Assembly: GCF_017640745.1 (NCBI RefSeq)
Contig: NZ_JAEPQA010000031.1
Span: 1-45,897 of the forward strand
Origin: Nisaea sp.
Lineage (GTDB): Bacteria; Pseudomonadota; Alphaproteobacteria; Thalassobaculales; Thalassobaculaceae
Reading direction: 5' to 3'
DNA length: 45,897 bases
The position numbers were made by a program, and so were the translations under genes. The notes below the pieces were generated by a model. The model did not search any database. It saw only the letters and a list, made by a program, of their open reading frames with translations, and had not been told where the DNA came from. This document shows, in pieces, positions 9,720 to 20,485 of this stretch (position 1 is the stretch's first letter; each line of letters begins with the position of its first letter).

Positions 9720-10229
9720 ATGGCTAAGAAGTTTCTTTCAATCGTGGCCGCGGCGTTGCTCGTTGCCGCTTGCTCGACCGACCAGGAGACGGCTTCCCAG
9801 TCGGGCGGCGCGGGATCGACTGTGCCGGCTGCGAACCAGCCTGCGACCAGTGCGGCCCCGTCCGGTCCTGTCGCCGGATCCCGCGAAGAATTTGTCGCGG
9901 AAGTTGGTGACCGCGTTTTCTTCGACTTCGACAAGTACGACCTGACCTCGGAAGCGCGGACCACGCTTGAGCGTCAGGCGTTCTGGCTGCGTAAGTACCC
10001 GAGCGTGACGGTCACCATCGAAGGTCACTGTGACGAGCGCGGCACGCGGGAATACAACCTCGCCCTCGGTGAGCGTCGTGCCACTGCGGCGAAGGACTAT
10101 CTGGTTGCTCTCGGTATCGATGCCGGTCGCATCGCGACCATCAGCTACGGTAAAGAGCGCCCGGTTGCCTTTGGCAGCAACGAGGAAGCCTGGGCCCAGA
10201 ACCGTCGTGGTGTGACCACGATCAACTAA
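9720..10229 (+). CDS. pal: Peptidoglycan-associated lipoprotein Pal
   Basis: Pal anchors the outer membrane to peptidoglycan and is handled by TolB. The 169-residue precursor has a lipobox ending in Cys18 (LLVAAC), so the mature N-terminus is lipidated; a flexible Ala/Ser/Pro stretch follows. The OmpA-like domain starts at about 58 (RVFFDFDKYDLT) and includes EGHCDERGTREYNLALGERR, whose Asp and Arg bind meso-diaminopimelate in known homologues. The 168-base gap upstream could hold its own promoter, though none was identified with confidence. A strong hairpin terminator follows. Confidence 0.97.
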   Translation: MAKKFLSIVAAALLVAACSTDQETASQSGGAGSTVPAANQPATSAAPSGPVAGSREEFVAEVGDRVFFDFDKYDLTSEARTTLERQAFWLRKYPSVTVTIEGHCDERGTREYNLALGERRATAAKDYLVALGIDAGRIATISYGKERPVAFGSNEEAWAQNRRGVTTIN

Positions 10230-10256
10230 GGTTCTGCCGGTTGATTTGAATAGGAC

Positions 10257-10295
10257 CGCGCCGGTCTGGGGCTCCAGGCCGGCGCGTCGTCTTTT
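10257..10295 (+). terminator. Rho-independent terminator after pal
   Basis: An 8-base GC arm CGCGCCGG (10257-10264) pairs perfectly with CCGGCGCG (10279-10286). The helix extends inward through a T-G wobble and CTGG/CCAG to a four-base loop, and a TTTT run ends at 10295. It lies 28 bases after the pal stop and would separate or attenuate transcription between pal and cpoB. Confidence 0.85.
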
Positions 10296-10401
10296 CAGGC
10301 ACAGGACACCGGGTGCGGCGATCCGTATCGGTGCCATATTCCTGCTCGAATATCGGGCAACACTGGGCTTCGCGGTAAATCAGAGGCCGGGAGTTTTGAG
10401 A

Positions 10402-11478
10402 ATGATCAGGCGATACGGAGTGCGCGGCTTTTGTCTGTTCGGAGCGGCTATCGCGATAGCCATCGCGGTGATCGGGCCTGCCGCAGCGCAGGATGTGCAG
10501 AATCTGCTCAACCGGCTCGACCGGATGGAGCGGGACATGCAGGATCTGCAGCGCCAGCTCTATCGCAACACGCTCTCGACTCCGGGGGCCGGCGGCGCCG
10601 GAACCGGGATCACGGCGACGCCGGTCAGCCCTGCCCCGATCACCGGTGGCCCCGGGACCTCTGACTCTGCCGGAGGCCAGCCGGGATCGCTCGACACCAG
10701 CTATGCCGCGCGCGTCGAAGTGCGTCTGCAGCAGCTTGAAACGCTGATCCGCTCGCTGACCGGGAAGATCGAGGAGGTCGAGTTCCGCGTCGAGCAGAAT
10801 TCCGGACGCCTCGACCGGCTCGTGCGCGACATCGACTTCCGGCTGCAGGCACTGGAGCAGGGCGGCGCCCCGGCCCGAACGGACGGGCAGGGGAGCGGCT
10901 CAATCGTCCAGTCGCCGCAGGCGGAGAATGCCCCCGTTCCGGGCCAGGGACAGGGGGTTCTGGGGACCCTGAGCCAGGCCGAGATCAAGGCTGTCGACGA
11001 GGGTACTGTCCAGTTGCCGGCACCGGAAGGTGAGGCGGCGAGCAAGCCCGAGGCGGTGGCGAGTGCTCCGGCGAGCGGACAGATCCTCCCGGACGGCACG
11101 CCGGAGGAACAGTACAAGCATGCTTTTGCCTATCTGCAGAAGCAGGACTTCGATTCCGCGGAGAAGGCCCTCAGCCTGTTTCTCGAACGGCATCCGAAGA
11201 GTCCGCTTGCGGGCAATGCAATGTACTGGCTCGGCGAGACCTATTACGTTCGCAAGGACTTCCCCCTGGCGGCGAAGACCTTCGCGACCGGCTATACCGA
11301 TTACCCGGGCAGCTCGAAAACCGCTGACAATCTCCTGAAGCTCGGCTTTTCCCTCGCCCGTATGGACCGGAAAGAAGATGCCTGCGTCACCTTCGACAAG
11401 CTGCGGGCCGATTTCCCGAACGCGTCGGACAATATCAAGCGCCGGGCGGATGCCGAGCGCAAGCGCATCGGCTGCTGA
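10402..11478 (+). CDS. cpoB: Cell division coordinator CpoB / YbgF (tol-pal system protein)
   Basis: CpoB links peptidoglycan synthesis to Tol-Pal-driven outer-membrane constriction in the periplasm. From ATG 10402 the product has 358 residues: a signal peptide (hydrophobic 10-24, cleavage near PAAAQ), a coiled coil beginning VQNLLNRLDRMERDMQDLQ, a Gly/Pro/Thr-rich linker, a second helical segment at about 110-155, another linker, and C-terminal TPR repeats at about 235-355 (YKHAFAYLQKQDFDSAEKAL, then YWLGETYYVRKDFPLAA). It is longer than E. coli CpoB because of the linkers. Its 3' end overlaps the probable tilS start by 29 bases. Confidence 0.93.
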   Translation: MIRRYGVRGFCLFGAAIAIAIAVIGPAAAQDVQNLLNRLDRMERDMQDLQRQLYRNTLSTPGAGGAGTGITATPVSPAPITGGPGTSDSAGGQPGSLDTSYAARVEVRLQQLETLIRSLTGKIEEVEFRVEQNSGRLDRLVRDIDFRLQALEQGGAPARTDGQGSGSIVQSPQAENAPVPGQGQGVLGTLSQAEIKAVDEGTVQLPAPEGEAASKPEAVASAPASGQILPDGTPEEQYKHAFAYLQKQDFDSAEKALSLFLERHPKSPLAGNAMYWLGETYYVRKDFPLAAKTFATGYTDYPGSSKTADNLLKLGFSLARMDRKEDACVTFDKLRADFPNASDNIKRRADAERKRIGC

Positions 11479-12871
11479 TCTCCGGCCGGGACGGCTGGAG
11501 AGCGCTACATCGGGGGGCGCGCCGGTCGGCGAGGACGAGTTCGGCCGGCTCATCCGGGCTGTTGACCCGGCTCTGGCCGACGCGCCGCCGTCGCTCTTTC
11601 TTGCCGGTGTCTCCGGCGGTGCCGACAGCATGGCCCTCTGCCTGCTCCTCGATCGCTGGTGCCGGACCAACGGGCACCGGTGCCGAGCGCTCATCGTAGA
11701 CCATGGGCTGCGGACAGAGTCCGCCGCGGAAGCCTCTCGTGTCTCGGGCTGGCTGCAGGCGCGCGGCATCGCTTCCGATATCCTCCGCTGGTCCCCCGTC
11801 AAACCGGTAGCGGGCGTTCAGGCGTCGGCGCGCGCCGCCCGGTTCGCGCTCATGACGGATCGTGCCCGGGAGCTCGGGGCCCGTGGAATTTTCCTCGCGC
11901 ATCATCTGGAAGACCAAGCCGAGACCATGGTTATGCGGCTTGGCCGGGACAGCGGTCCCGACGGACTGGCGGGAATCCGGATGCGGCAGATGCACGCGGA
12001 GATCCCCGTCTACCGGCCGCTGCTAGGCACCCCGCCGCAGCGCCTGCGGGCCCATTGTCTCGCGCAAGCCCAGGCCTGGGTCGAGGATCCGAGCAATCGT
12101 GACTGCAGGTTCGAGCGTGTCCGGGTTCGTCAGGAGGCGGCCGGACGGCGCGCGGCTGGTCTGGACGCGCCGGTCTTGCATCGCGTGGCGTCGGCGTTCT
12201 CCCGGCTCCGGGACTGGAGCGACGGTGAACTGGCGGCGTTTCTGCGGAAAGCGGGACTGCTCGATCCGCGCGGCTTTGCACGGCTCGACCCGGCCGCCCT
12301 CGTCGGTTTGCCGTTTCCCCTGCGGCACAAGTTTCTTTCGGGCCTCCTGCAATCCGTCGGCGGAGGGGATTATCCGCCGCGCCGCGAGAGCCTGGCGCGG
12401 CTCGAACGCTGGCTCTCGGAGGGTGGAGGCTCTCGCGTCACGCTCGCCGGGTGCCTGGTCTGGAAAACGGAAAAGGACGGTATCTGGATTGTGCGGGAGA
12501 CGCCGCGCGGTCTGAGGCCGCGGACTGTCGGGGCCGGCTCGGTGTTGCGCTGGGACGGGCGTTTCGACGTCACATGGCGCGAGGACCGACCGGCCTGGGT
12601 GCACATGTTGACCCGCGATGGCGACCGCCGCCTGCGCCGCCTGCGGCATCCGGCAGGGCCGGCGCCGGCCCTGCCCGAGAGCGTCCGGTGCTCGCTTCCG
12701 GCGGTCACCGACCTTGACGGGCGTCTCTTTGCCCCCCACTTTCCGGAGACGTGGACAGATACGGCGCAGTCGAAAGACGGTCGTCTTCAAATTGAATTTC
12801 GTCCCGCCGTGTCCTGGGTCGCAGATGCGTTCCGGGCGAGCAGGGATGACAGGGCCGGAGCGAAAGTCTAA
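11450..12871 (+). CDS. tilS: tRNA(Ile)-lysidine synthetase TilS
   Basis: TilS converts the wobble cytidine of the CAU-anticodon isoleucine tRNA to lysidine, using lysine and ATP. The PP-loop motif SGGADSM lies at residues 55-61, followed by VDHGLR and the HHLEDQAET segment typical of TilS. The start is uncertain. No ATG, GTG or TTG occurs in frame between 11452 and the PP-loop, so ATG 11450 inside cpoB is the best choice (473 residues); its first 25 residues look unconserved. The C-terminal region is less conserved, as in the family. ftsH follows after 46 bases, the common tilS-ftsH order. Confidence 0.93.
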   Translation: MPSASASAADLRPGRLESATSGGAPVGEDEFGRLIRAVDPALADAPPSLFLAGVSGGADSMALCLLLDRWCRTNGHRCRALIVDHGLRTESAAEASRVSGWLQARGIASDILRWSPVKPVAGVQASARAARFALMTDRARELGARGIFLAHHLEDQAETMVMRLGRDSGPDGLAGIRMRQMHAEIPVYRPLLGTPPQRLRAHCLAQAQAWVEDPSNRDCRFERVRVRQEAAGRRAAGLDAPVLHRVASAFSRLRDWSDGELAAFLRKAGLLDPRGFARLDPAALVGLPFPLRHKFLSGLLQSVGGGDYPPRRESLARLERWLSEGGGSRVTLAGCLVWKTEKDGIWIVRETPRGLRPRTVGAGSVLRWDGRFDVTWREDRPAWVHMLTRDGDRRLRRLRHPAGPAPALPESVRCSLPAVTDLDGRLFAPHFPETWTDTAQSKDGRLQIEFRPAVSWVADAFRASRDDRAGAKV

Positions 12872-12917
12872 GAATGGGCCTCCGGCTGTATAGGAACCCT
12901 ACCGAGGCACGATCAGC

Positions 12918-14852
<1,935 letters not shown>

Positions 14853-14856
14853 ACCT

Positions 14857-15990
14857 ATGGCCGAAATCTTTCGAGAGGCCGCGCTTCGGCGCGGCCTTTT
14901 CACATCCGGATCCCGGATCCGCCTGCGGCCCGAGAACATCTTGTGGGGCGAGAGCGCGGCGCGGCTGGTCGCGGCAGGGACCGCGCGGCCGCTTGCCGGA
15001 GGGCCGGCCGCCTTCACCACGATCGAAATCGTCGCCCGCTCCCGGGATGGGGTTCTCCTGGCCGGGCCGGTTCCGCTTGCCGAAGCCGTCCGCTGGGCGG
15101 AGCAGGACGGGCTTGCCGCCACCCTCGCTACAGAACTGGATGCGCTCTCCGCTCCCCGTCCCTCGCTCTGCGGCCTTCCGCAGGATCGCCCGCTGGTCAT
15201 GGGCATCGTCAATGTCACCCCGGACAGCTTTTCGGACGGGGGAGACTTTGCCGACGGCGCCATCGCCATAGACCACGCCTTCGAACTCCTGATGCAGGGC
15301 GCGGACATTCTCGACATCGGGGGTGAGTCGACCCGTCCGGGTGCGGACCCGGTGCCGGTCGAGGAGGAACTGCGCCGCGTCGTGCCGGTGATCGAGGGCA
15401 TCCGCCGCCGTGCCGGCGCGAAGCGTCCCGTGATCAGTGTCGATACCCGCCGGCCGGACGTCATGCGGGCGGCGCTCGACGCGGGAGCCGATATCATCAA
15501 CGACGTCACCGGCCTCAAAGATCCCGAGAGCCGCCGGATCGTCGCGGAGGCGGGCGTTCCAGCGATGCTGATGCATATGCGCGGCGAACCGCAGAGCATG
15601 CAGGGCGAGGCGGTCTACGATTTCTCGCCGTTGCAGGTCCTCGAAGAGCTGGAGGAACGCGTGCTCGAGGCCGAGCGCGACGGCATCGCCCGGGCGCGCA
15701 TGATCGTCGATCCCGGCGTCGGATTCGCCAAGAACGCCACACATAACCTAGAAGTTCTGGCGCGGCTCGGTCTCCTGCACGGCCTCGGCTGTCCGGTCCT
15801 TCTCGGCGTCTCGCGCAAGCGCTTCATCGGACTGCTCAGCCGGGAGGAGCCCGCGAAGCAACGGGTTCCCGGATCGCTCGCAGCCGCGCTTGCTGGTATG
15901 GAGCAGGGCGTCCAGATCCTGCGCGTGCACGATGTCGCCGAGACCGTGCAGGCGCTAAAAATATGGGCGGCTGTTGCCGGAGAGCGGTAG
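14857..15990 (+). CDS. folP: Dihydropteroate synthase with N-terminal extension
   Basis: FolP joins dihydropterin pyrophosphate to p-aminobenzoate in folate synthesis. The catalytic TIM barrel begins near residue 111 with VMGIVNVTPDSFSDGG and continues with DILDIGGESTRPGADPV, the pterin loops ISVDTRRPDVM and INDVTGL, MLMHMRG, and the closing GVSRKRFIG. From ATG 14857 the product has 377 residues, about 100 more than the common form. The extra N-terminal part contains PLAGGPAAFTTIE-like strands and is found in related alphaproteobacteria (from memory). A perfect hairpin plus T-run lies within codons 7-15, so a later start such as TTG 14941 is possible. Confidence 0.93.
   Translation: MAEIFREAALRRGLFTSGSRIRLRPENILWGESAARLVAAGTARPLAGGPAAFTTIEIVARSRDGVLLAGPVPLAEAVRWAEQDGLAATLATELDALSAPRPSLCGLPQDRPLVMGIVNVTPDSFSDGGDFADGAIAIDHAFELLMQGADILDIGGESTRPGADPVPVEEELRRVVPVIEGIRRRAGAKRPVISVDTRRPDVMRAALDAGADIINDVTGLKDPESRRIVAEAGVPAMLMHMRGEPQSMQGEAVYDFSPLQVLEELEERVLEAERDGIARARMIVDPGVGFAKNATHNLEVLARLGLLHGLGCPVLLGVSRKRFIGLLSREEPAKQRVPGSLAAALAGMEQGVQILRVHDVAETVQALKIWAAVAGER
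14877..14900 (+). terminator. Terminator-like hairpin inside the 5' end of folP
   Basis: GGCCGCGC (14877-14884), a TTCG tetraloop and GCGCGGCC (14889-14896) form a perfect 8-base GC stem capped by the very stable UUCG loop, directly followed by TTTT. It stands 24 bases after the ftsH stop, where an ftsH terminator would be expected, yet it lies in the folP reading frame if ATG 14857 is used. It could terminate ftsH, with folP read from its own start or at reduced level, or act as an attenuator. Confidence 0.6.
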
Positions 15991-16033
15991 ACTGCGCCCC
16001 GATACTCAATAGCCAAGTATTTTTCGGTATTTC

Positions 16034-17398
16034 ATGACCAGATCTCTCTTCGGAACCGACGGCATCAGGGGCACGGCCAACAGCGAGCCGATGACCGCGG
16101 AGACCGCTCTTCGGGTCGCGATGGCGGCCGGACGTCATTTCGTCCACAGCAACGGCGCGCCGAAGACCGGCCACCGGCCGCTCGTCGTGATCGGCAAGGA
16201 CACCCGGCTTTCCGGCTACATGCTGGAGCCGGCGATGGTGGCCGGCTTCACCTCGATCGGCATGGATGTGGTGCTGCTCGGCCCGTTGCCGACGCCGGCG
16301 GTGGCGAGCCTGACCCGCTCTCTCCGGGCCGATCTCGGCGTCATGCTCTCGGCCTCGCACAATCCCTATCAGGACAACGGCATCAAGCTGTTCGGGCCCG
16401 ACGGTTTCAAGCTCTCCGACGAGGTCGAGCAGGAGATCGAGGACCGGATCGACCGCCTCGACGCGGACGACCGGGCGCCGGCGGACCGGCTCGGGCGCGC
16501 GCGCCGGCTCGATGACGCCCAGGGCCGCTATATCGAGATTGCCAAGAACACCTTCCCGAAGGGGCTGCGCCTCGACGGGCTGAAGCTGGTGGTCGATTGC
16601 GCCAACGGGGCGGCCTACAGGGTCGCGCCGCGGGTGCTGTTCGAGCTCGGAGCAGAGGTGGTCGAGATCGGCGTGCAGCCGAACGGCATCAACATCAATG
16701 CCGGATGCGGTGCGACCGCGCCGCAGGCGATGTGCAACGCCGTGGTCGAGAGCGGCGCGCATCTCGGCATTGCGCTCGACGGCGACGCGGACCGGCTGAT
16801 CATGGCCGATGAACGCGGCCGGATCATCGACGGCGACCAGATCATGGGGCTGATCGCGACCTCCTGGGCCGAGGCGGGGATGCTGAAGGGCGGGGCGCTG
16901 GTCACGACCGTGATGAGCAATCTCGGCCTCGAGAAATATCTTGCCGGGATCGGCATCGGCATGCACCGCACCAAGGTCGGCGACCGTTACGTGCTGGAGC
17001 AGATGCGCGCCGAGGGCTTCAATCTCGGTGGCGAGCAGTCGGGCCACATGATCATGAGCGATCATGCGACGACCGGGGACGGGCTGATCGCGGCGCTGCA
17101 GGTGCTCGCCGTGCTGATTTCTTCCGGCCGGCCGATGAGCGAGGTCGCCTCGATCTTCACGCCCCTGCCGCAATTGTTGAAGAACGTCCGTTATACGGGC
17201 GAGCCGCCGCTTGGCAGCGACGCGGTAAAAGCGGCGATTGCCGCAGGCGAGGCACGCCTCGCGGACAGCGGGAGGGTCCTGATCCGGAAGTCCGGGACGG
17301 AACCCCTGATCCGGGTCATGGCGGAAGGCGAGGACAGCAAGCTCGTCGAGGCCGTGGTGAACGATATCGCACGGGAGATCGAACGTGCCGCAGGATGA
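16034..17398 (+). CDS. glmM: Phosphoglucosamine mutase GlmM
   Basis: GlmM interconverts glucosamine-6-phosphate and glucosamine-1-phosphate on the way to UDP-GlcNAc for peptidoglycan and LPS. The 454-residue protein has the full alpha-D-phosphohexomutase pattern: FGTDGIRG at the N-terminus, phosphoserine loop LSASHNP with Ser108, metal loop DGDADR at 249-254, sugar loop GEQSGH at 333-338, and phosphate-binding [12 protein letters not shown] near 418-429. The neighbourhood folP-glmM is widespread in bacteria. Its last 14 bases overlap the possible GTG start of thiD. Confidence 0.97.
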   Translation: MTRSLFGTDGIRGTANSEPMTAETALRVAMAAGRHFVHSNGAPKTGHRPLVVIGKDTRLSGYMLEPAMVAGFTSIGMDVVLLGPLPTPAVASLTRSLRADLGVMLSASHNPYQDNGIKLFGPDGFKLSDEVEQEIEDRIDRLDADDRAPADRLGRARRLDDAQGRYIEIAKNTFPKGLRLDGLKLVVDCANGAAYRVAPRVLFELGAEVVEIGVQPNGININAGCGATAPQAMCNAVVESGAHLGIALDGDADRLIMADERGRIIDGDQIMGLIATSWAEAGMLKGGALVTTVMSNLGLEKYLAGIGIGMHRTKVGDRYVLEQMRAEGFNLGGEQSGHMIMSDHATTGDGLIAALQVLAVLISSGRPMSEVASIFTPLPQLLKNVRYTGEPPLGSDAVKAAIAAGEARLADSGRVLIRKSGTEPLIRVMAEGEDSKLVEAVVNDIAREIERAAG

Positions 17399-18230
17399 GT
17401 CCATCGACATGAGCGACCTGCACCCGATGCGCGGAAAGGTTCTGATCTGCGCCGGCTCCGATTCCGGCGGCGGCGCCGGTATCCAGGCGGATATCAAGGC
17501 GGTGACGGGGCTCGGCGGCTTCGCGATGACGGCGATCACCGCCCTGACGGCGCAGAACACCGAGGGCGTGCATGACGTCCACGAGGTGCACGAGGAATTC
17601 ATCCGAAAGCAGATGGAGGTCGTGCTGACCGATCTCGGCGCGGACTGCATCAAGACCGGCATGCTGCATTCGATCCCGGTGATCGAGACCGTGCGCAAGG
17701 CGCTGGACGAATTCGCGCCGGACGTGCCGCTGGTGGTCGACCCCGTGATGGTCGCGAAAGGCGGGCATCCGCTTCTCGAATCCCAGGCGCTCGAAGCAAT
17801 GAAGCGGAAAATGGTTGCCCGCGCGACCATCCTGACGCCGAACATCCCGGAAGCGGCGCTCCTGACTGCGCGCGAGATCAAAAGCCGCGACGACATGCTG
17901 AAGGCGGGGGAAGCCCTGCTCAAGCTCGGCCCGAAACACGTGCTGATGAAGGGCGGGCACATGGAGGGCAGCGAGCTGGTCGACATCCTGATCTCGCAGG
18001 ACGGAGAGCCGGTCGAGTTCCGCGGGCAGAGGATCGATACCGCCCACACCCACGGTACAGGCTGCACCACTGCTTCCGCCATCGCGGCGGGCCTCGCACA
18101 GGGGCTCGCCGTCGAGGACGCGGTTGCGCGGGCGCGCGACTATGTGCGGAAGGCGATTCTGAGCGCACCGGGCTACGGCCATGGCCATGGGCCGCTCAAC
18201 CATGCGCATACGCTGAAGGCGGACGTCTGA
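17385..18230 (+). CDS. thiD: Bifunctional hydroxymethylpyrimidine / phosphomethylpyrimidine kinase ThiD
   Basis: ThiD phosphorylates HMP and then HMP-phosphate in thiamine synthesis. The ribokinase-like fold starts with [19 protein letters not shown] and ends with the anion-hole/catalytic segment [29 protein letters not shown] and [11 protein letters not shown] are further family motifs. Two starts compete: GTG 17385 with GGGAGA about 7 bases upstream (281 residues, used here) and ATG 17409 (273 residues) after a GGATGAG. The overlap with glmM makes translational coupling likely. It is the last gene of the plus-strand core block. Confidence 0.94.
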   Translation: MPQDESIDMSDLHPMRGKVLICAGSDSGGGAGIQADIKAVTGLGGFAMTAITALTAQNTEGVHDVHEVHEEFIRKQMEVVLTDLGADCIKTGMLHSIPVIETVRKALDEFAPDVPLVVDPVMVAKGGHPLLESQALEAMKRKMVARATILTPNIPEAALLTAREIKSRDDMLKAGEALLKLGPKHVLMKGGHMEGSELVDILISQDGEPVEFRGQRIDTAHTHGTGCTTASAIAAGLAQGLAVEDAVARARDYVRKAILSAPGYGHGHGPLNHAHTLKADV

Positions 18231-18375
18231 CGGCTTGAGTCCATGTGTCACCGGGCCTAGACTTTCATCCATGGTCCGGCCCGGACCTCCTCCCTCCGAC
18301 GGGAAAGCATCCGACATGCGGGGCATCTTACTTCTCGGATCCGCTGACCGGGCCTGCGCATAAGGAGGGATTGCG

Positions 18376-19122
18376 ATGACGTCCGCATCAGGAGGTTCCG
18401 CAATGAGACTCTCTGCACCGCTCTTCCGTCTGAAACGTCAGGCCCGTCTGCTCTCGCGCGAGAAGGGCATCCCCCTCAACAAGGCGCTCGATCACATCGC
18501 CGCCGCCGAAGGCTTCCGGAGCTGGAGCCAGCTCGCGGCCCGTGTCGGGCGCGAGTCCCGGCCGGCCGCCGGGATCTTCCGGCAGCTGGAGCCGGGGGAC
18601 ATGCTCCTGCTCGGCGCGAGGCCGGGTCAGGGCAAGACGCTGCTCGGGCTTGGGCTGCTGCTCGAGGCCGCGAAGGCCGGCAGGAGCGGCACATTCTTCA
18701 CTCTCGACTATCACGAGGCAGACGTGGCGCGGAGCGTCGCTTTCCTGGCGGACGGAGAGGCGGCGGCGAATGCGTTTGCCCTCGACACCTCGGACGATAT
18801 CTGCGCCGCCCATGTCATCGCGACGCTGGAGAAATCGCCGCGCGGCACCCTGTCGGTCATCGATTACCTGCAGCTTCTCGACCAGCGGCGCACGAATCCC
18901 GAAATCAACGCCCAGATTCGCGATCTGAAGCGCTTTGCCGTCTCTTCGGGGCAGATCCTGGTGCTGATATCGCAGATCGATCGTGCCTTTGACCGGCGCG
19001 GCGGCGGCATGCCGGGACTCGCGGATGTAAGGCAGCCGAACCCGGTCGACCTGACGCTCTTTACCAAGGCCTGCTTTCTGCACGACGGCGAAGCCCGCCT
19101 GGACTCGTTGAAAGCCGCCTAG
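18376..19122 (+). CDS. Stand-alone DnaB-type RecA-fold ATPase (putative helicase-like)
   Basis: The 248-residue protein resembles only the C-terminal motor of replicative DnaB helicase. Walker A GARPGQGKT is at 80-88, Walker B is in SVIDYLQLL near 160-168, a DnaB-like H4 segment ILVLISQIDR is near 193-202, and a trailing GLADVRQPNPVD matches the DnaB LSDLRESG region. The primase-interacting N-domain of DnaB is absent. In its place is a small helical segment (RLLSREKGIPLNKALDHIAA, then EGFRSWSQLAA). Two starts each have an excellent ribosome site: ATG 18376 after AAGGAGG and ATG 18403 after AGGAGG. Function is unknown; it may be a DNA- or nucleotide-binding regulator. Its 3' end overlaps the convergent next gene by 4 bases. 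Confidence 0.75.
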   Translation: MTSASGGSAMRLSAPLFRLKRQARLLSREKGIPLNKALDHIAAAEGFRSWSQLAARVGRESRPAAGIFRQLEPGDMLLLGARPGQGKTLLGLGLLLEAAKAGRSGTFFTLDYHEADVARSVAFLADGEAAANAFALDTSDDICAAHVIATLEKSPRGTLSVIDYLQLLDQRRTNPEINAQIRDLKRFAVSSGQILVLISQIDRAFDRRGGGMPGLADVRQPNPVDLTLFTKACFLHDGEARLDSLKAA

Positions 19123-20285
19123 TCGAGCACGAAATCCTGGTTGGCCAGACTGTAGCTGTGATGACCGAAGATGCCGTCCTCGGTCATCCGCTCGATTTCG
19201 GTTCTGAGCGTGTTGATGCGCTCGGGGTAGCTGGAAGCGCCGATCTCGAGAAGGGCGTTCAGCGGGTCGGCGGCGGCCAGGGCCTGTTCGATGACGCTGC
19301 TCTTCGCCCGGCCCTGATGGCGGATGTCCGCGACAACGATGCAGACACTGTCCTCCGCTCCGTCCAGATCGTAGCGCCGCGCATAGTCGGCAAATTTCTG
19401 CCGCTGCTGTTCGATCGTGAAGACCACCTGGGTCGCCCTGTTGTCCGCGCTGTTTTCCGCCCAGTGGACGAATTTCGCGGCGACCTCGGCCTCCTGCTCG
19501 CCGACCTTGTCCGCATCGGGATTGAGGTAGTTCATGAGCGCTTCGCTGCTGCTCCTGTCCTCGAGCTGCACCGTGCCGTCCGGCGTCTTCTGCGCGACAT
19601 GGCCTCCGGCGAGCGTCAGATCGGGAAAATAGAACGCGGCGTCCGGCAGCAGCAGGAAACGGCGCAGCAGCAGCACGAAATTCTCGTCAGGCTCGTGTGC
19701 GGCCTCCTGATAGAAGCCGAAGGTGAAGGCGGCGCGGTCATAGGTATTGAGGCAATGGAAACTGCCCTGACTTTCGCAAATCGCCGTGGGCGTGATCACG
19801 TCTGCCCAGAAACCGAACTGCTCGCGGTAGTTCTGCGGCGCGAAGACATTGGTTCCCGGCGTCGTGTTCATCAGGCCGCGGCGCTGCTGATAGGAAACGT
19901 CGCTGCCGACGAAGAACTCGGCGCCGCCGTTCACTTGCGCGAAATAGCGCTGCCCGTCGATCCTGAGCGTGACCTCCGCCGGCCGGTCGACCTGCTGCCG
20001 GGCGCCGGCAACCCGGGTGCTGACGGAGACCCTCTCCGTCGGGCTGTTGGCAAACGGCATGACGAGCAGGGGGCGTCCGGCATATTCCGGCGTAATCGAA
20101 AAATCGAACCGGGGTCCCGCATGCATCGCCCGGGCCACGCTGACGCCGTCGCAACGCACCTCCCAGTTGATCCGGGCAAGATCGCTTTCGGAAGGAGACG
20201 GCTGATTGAAGGCGGTTGCCGTGTACCGCGCGACGGAACCGACTTCCGCGGTTGAAGGGCCGTCGACGGCTGTGACGAGCAGCAT
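19119..20285 (-). CDS. Hypothetical protein: Ig-like N-terminal region plus lysozyme-like C-terminal region
   Basis: The start is ATG 20285, with GGAGA upstream; a TTG four codons earlier is less likely. The 388 residues show no clear signal peptide. Residues 1-95 look like beta-sandwich repeats (VDGPSTAEVGSVARYTATAF, then INWEVRCDG). The central and C-terminal part contains ITPTAICESQGSFHC, TYDRAAFTFGFYQEAAH and LLRRFLLLPDAAFYFPDL. This pattern of an acidic residue near a Cys-rich turn and a Phe/Tyr-rich helix is reminiscent of lysozyme-like muramidases. The combination resembles cell-wall-acting effectors exported without a Sec signal, but no secretion genes are nearby. The functional assignment is weak. 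The gene converges on and overlaps the DnaB-like gene. Confidence 0.6.
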   Translation of the reverse strand: MLLVTAVDGPSTAEVGSVARYTATAFNQPSPSESDLARINWEVRCDGVSVARAMHAGPRFDFSITPEYAGRPLLVMPFANSPTERVSVSTRVAGARQQVDRPAEVTLRIDGQRYFAQVNGGAEFFVGSDVSYQQRRGLMNTTPGTNVFAPQNYREQFGFWADVITPTAICESQGSFHCLNTYDRAAFTFGFYQEAAHEPDENFVLLLRRFLLLPDAAFYFPDLTLAGGHVAQKTPDGTVQLEDRSSSEALMNYLNPDADKVGEQEAEVAAKFVHWAENSADNRATQVVFTIEQQRQKFADYARRYDLDGAEDSVCIVVADIRHQGRAKSSVIEQALAAADPLNALLEIGASSYPERINTLRTEIERMTEDGIFGHHSYSLANQDFVLD

Positions 20286-20485
20286 GGCGGTCTCCAATCG
20301 GAGGAATTTTCGTAGAATTGTAATTTTAAGTACTATTTGGCGACGGCCTTTTCCAGCTTTCGATTGTTCCGGCGTGGTCGCGCCACCGACACTTGGTGTC
20401 GCCCGTAAGCATAGAGATGAGACGTTCGCGCCGTACTTGTTGTGAGAAAGCCCGGATCCCGGGCGTGTTTTCGCGTGGAGGCGAT

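Noticed and set aside
15836-18082. 748-codon open frame on the minus strand across glmM and thiD
   Set aside because: Antisense artefact; glmM and thiD carry all their catalytic motifs on the plus strand.
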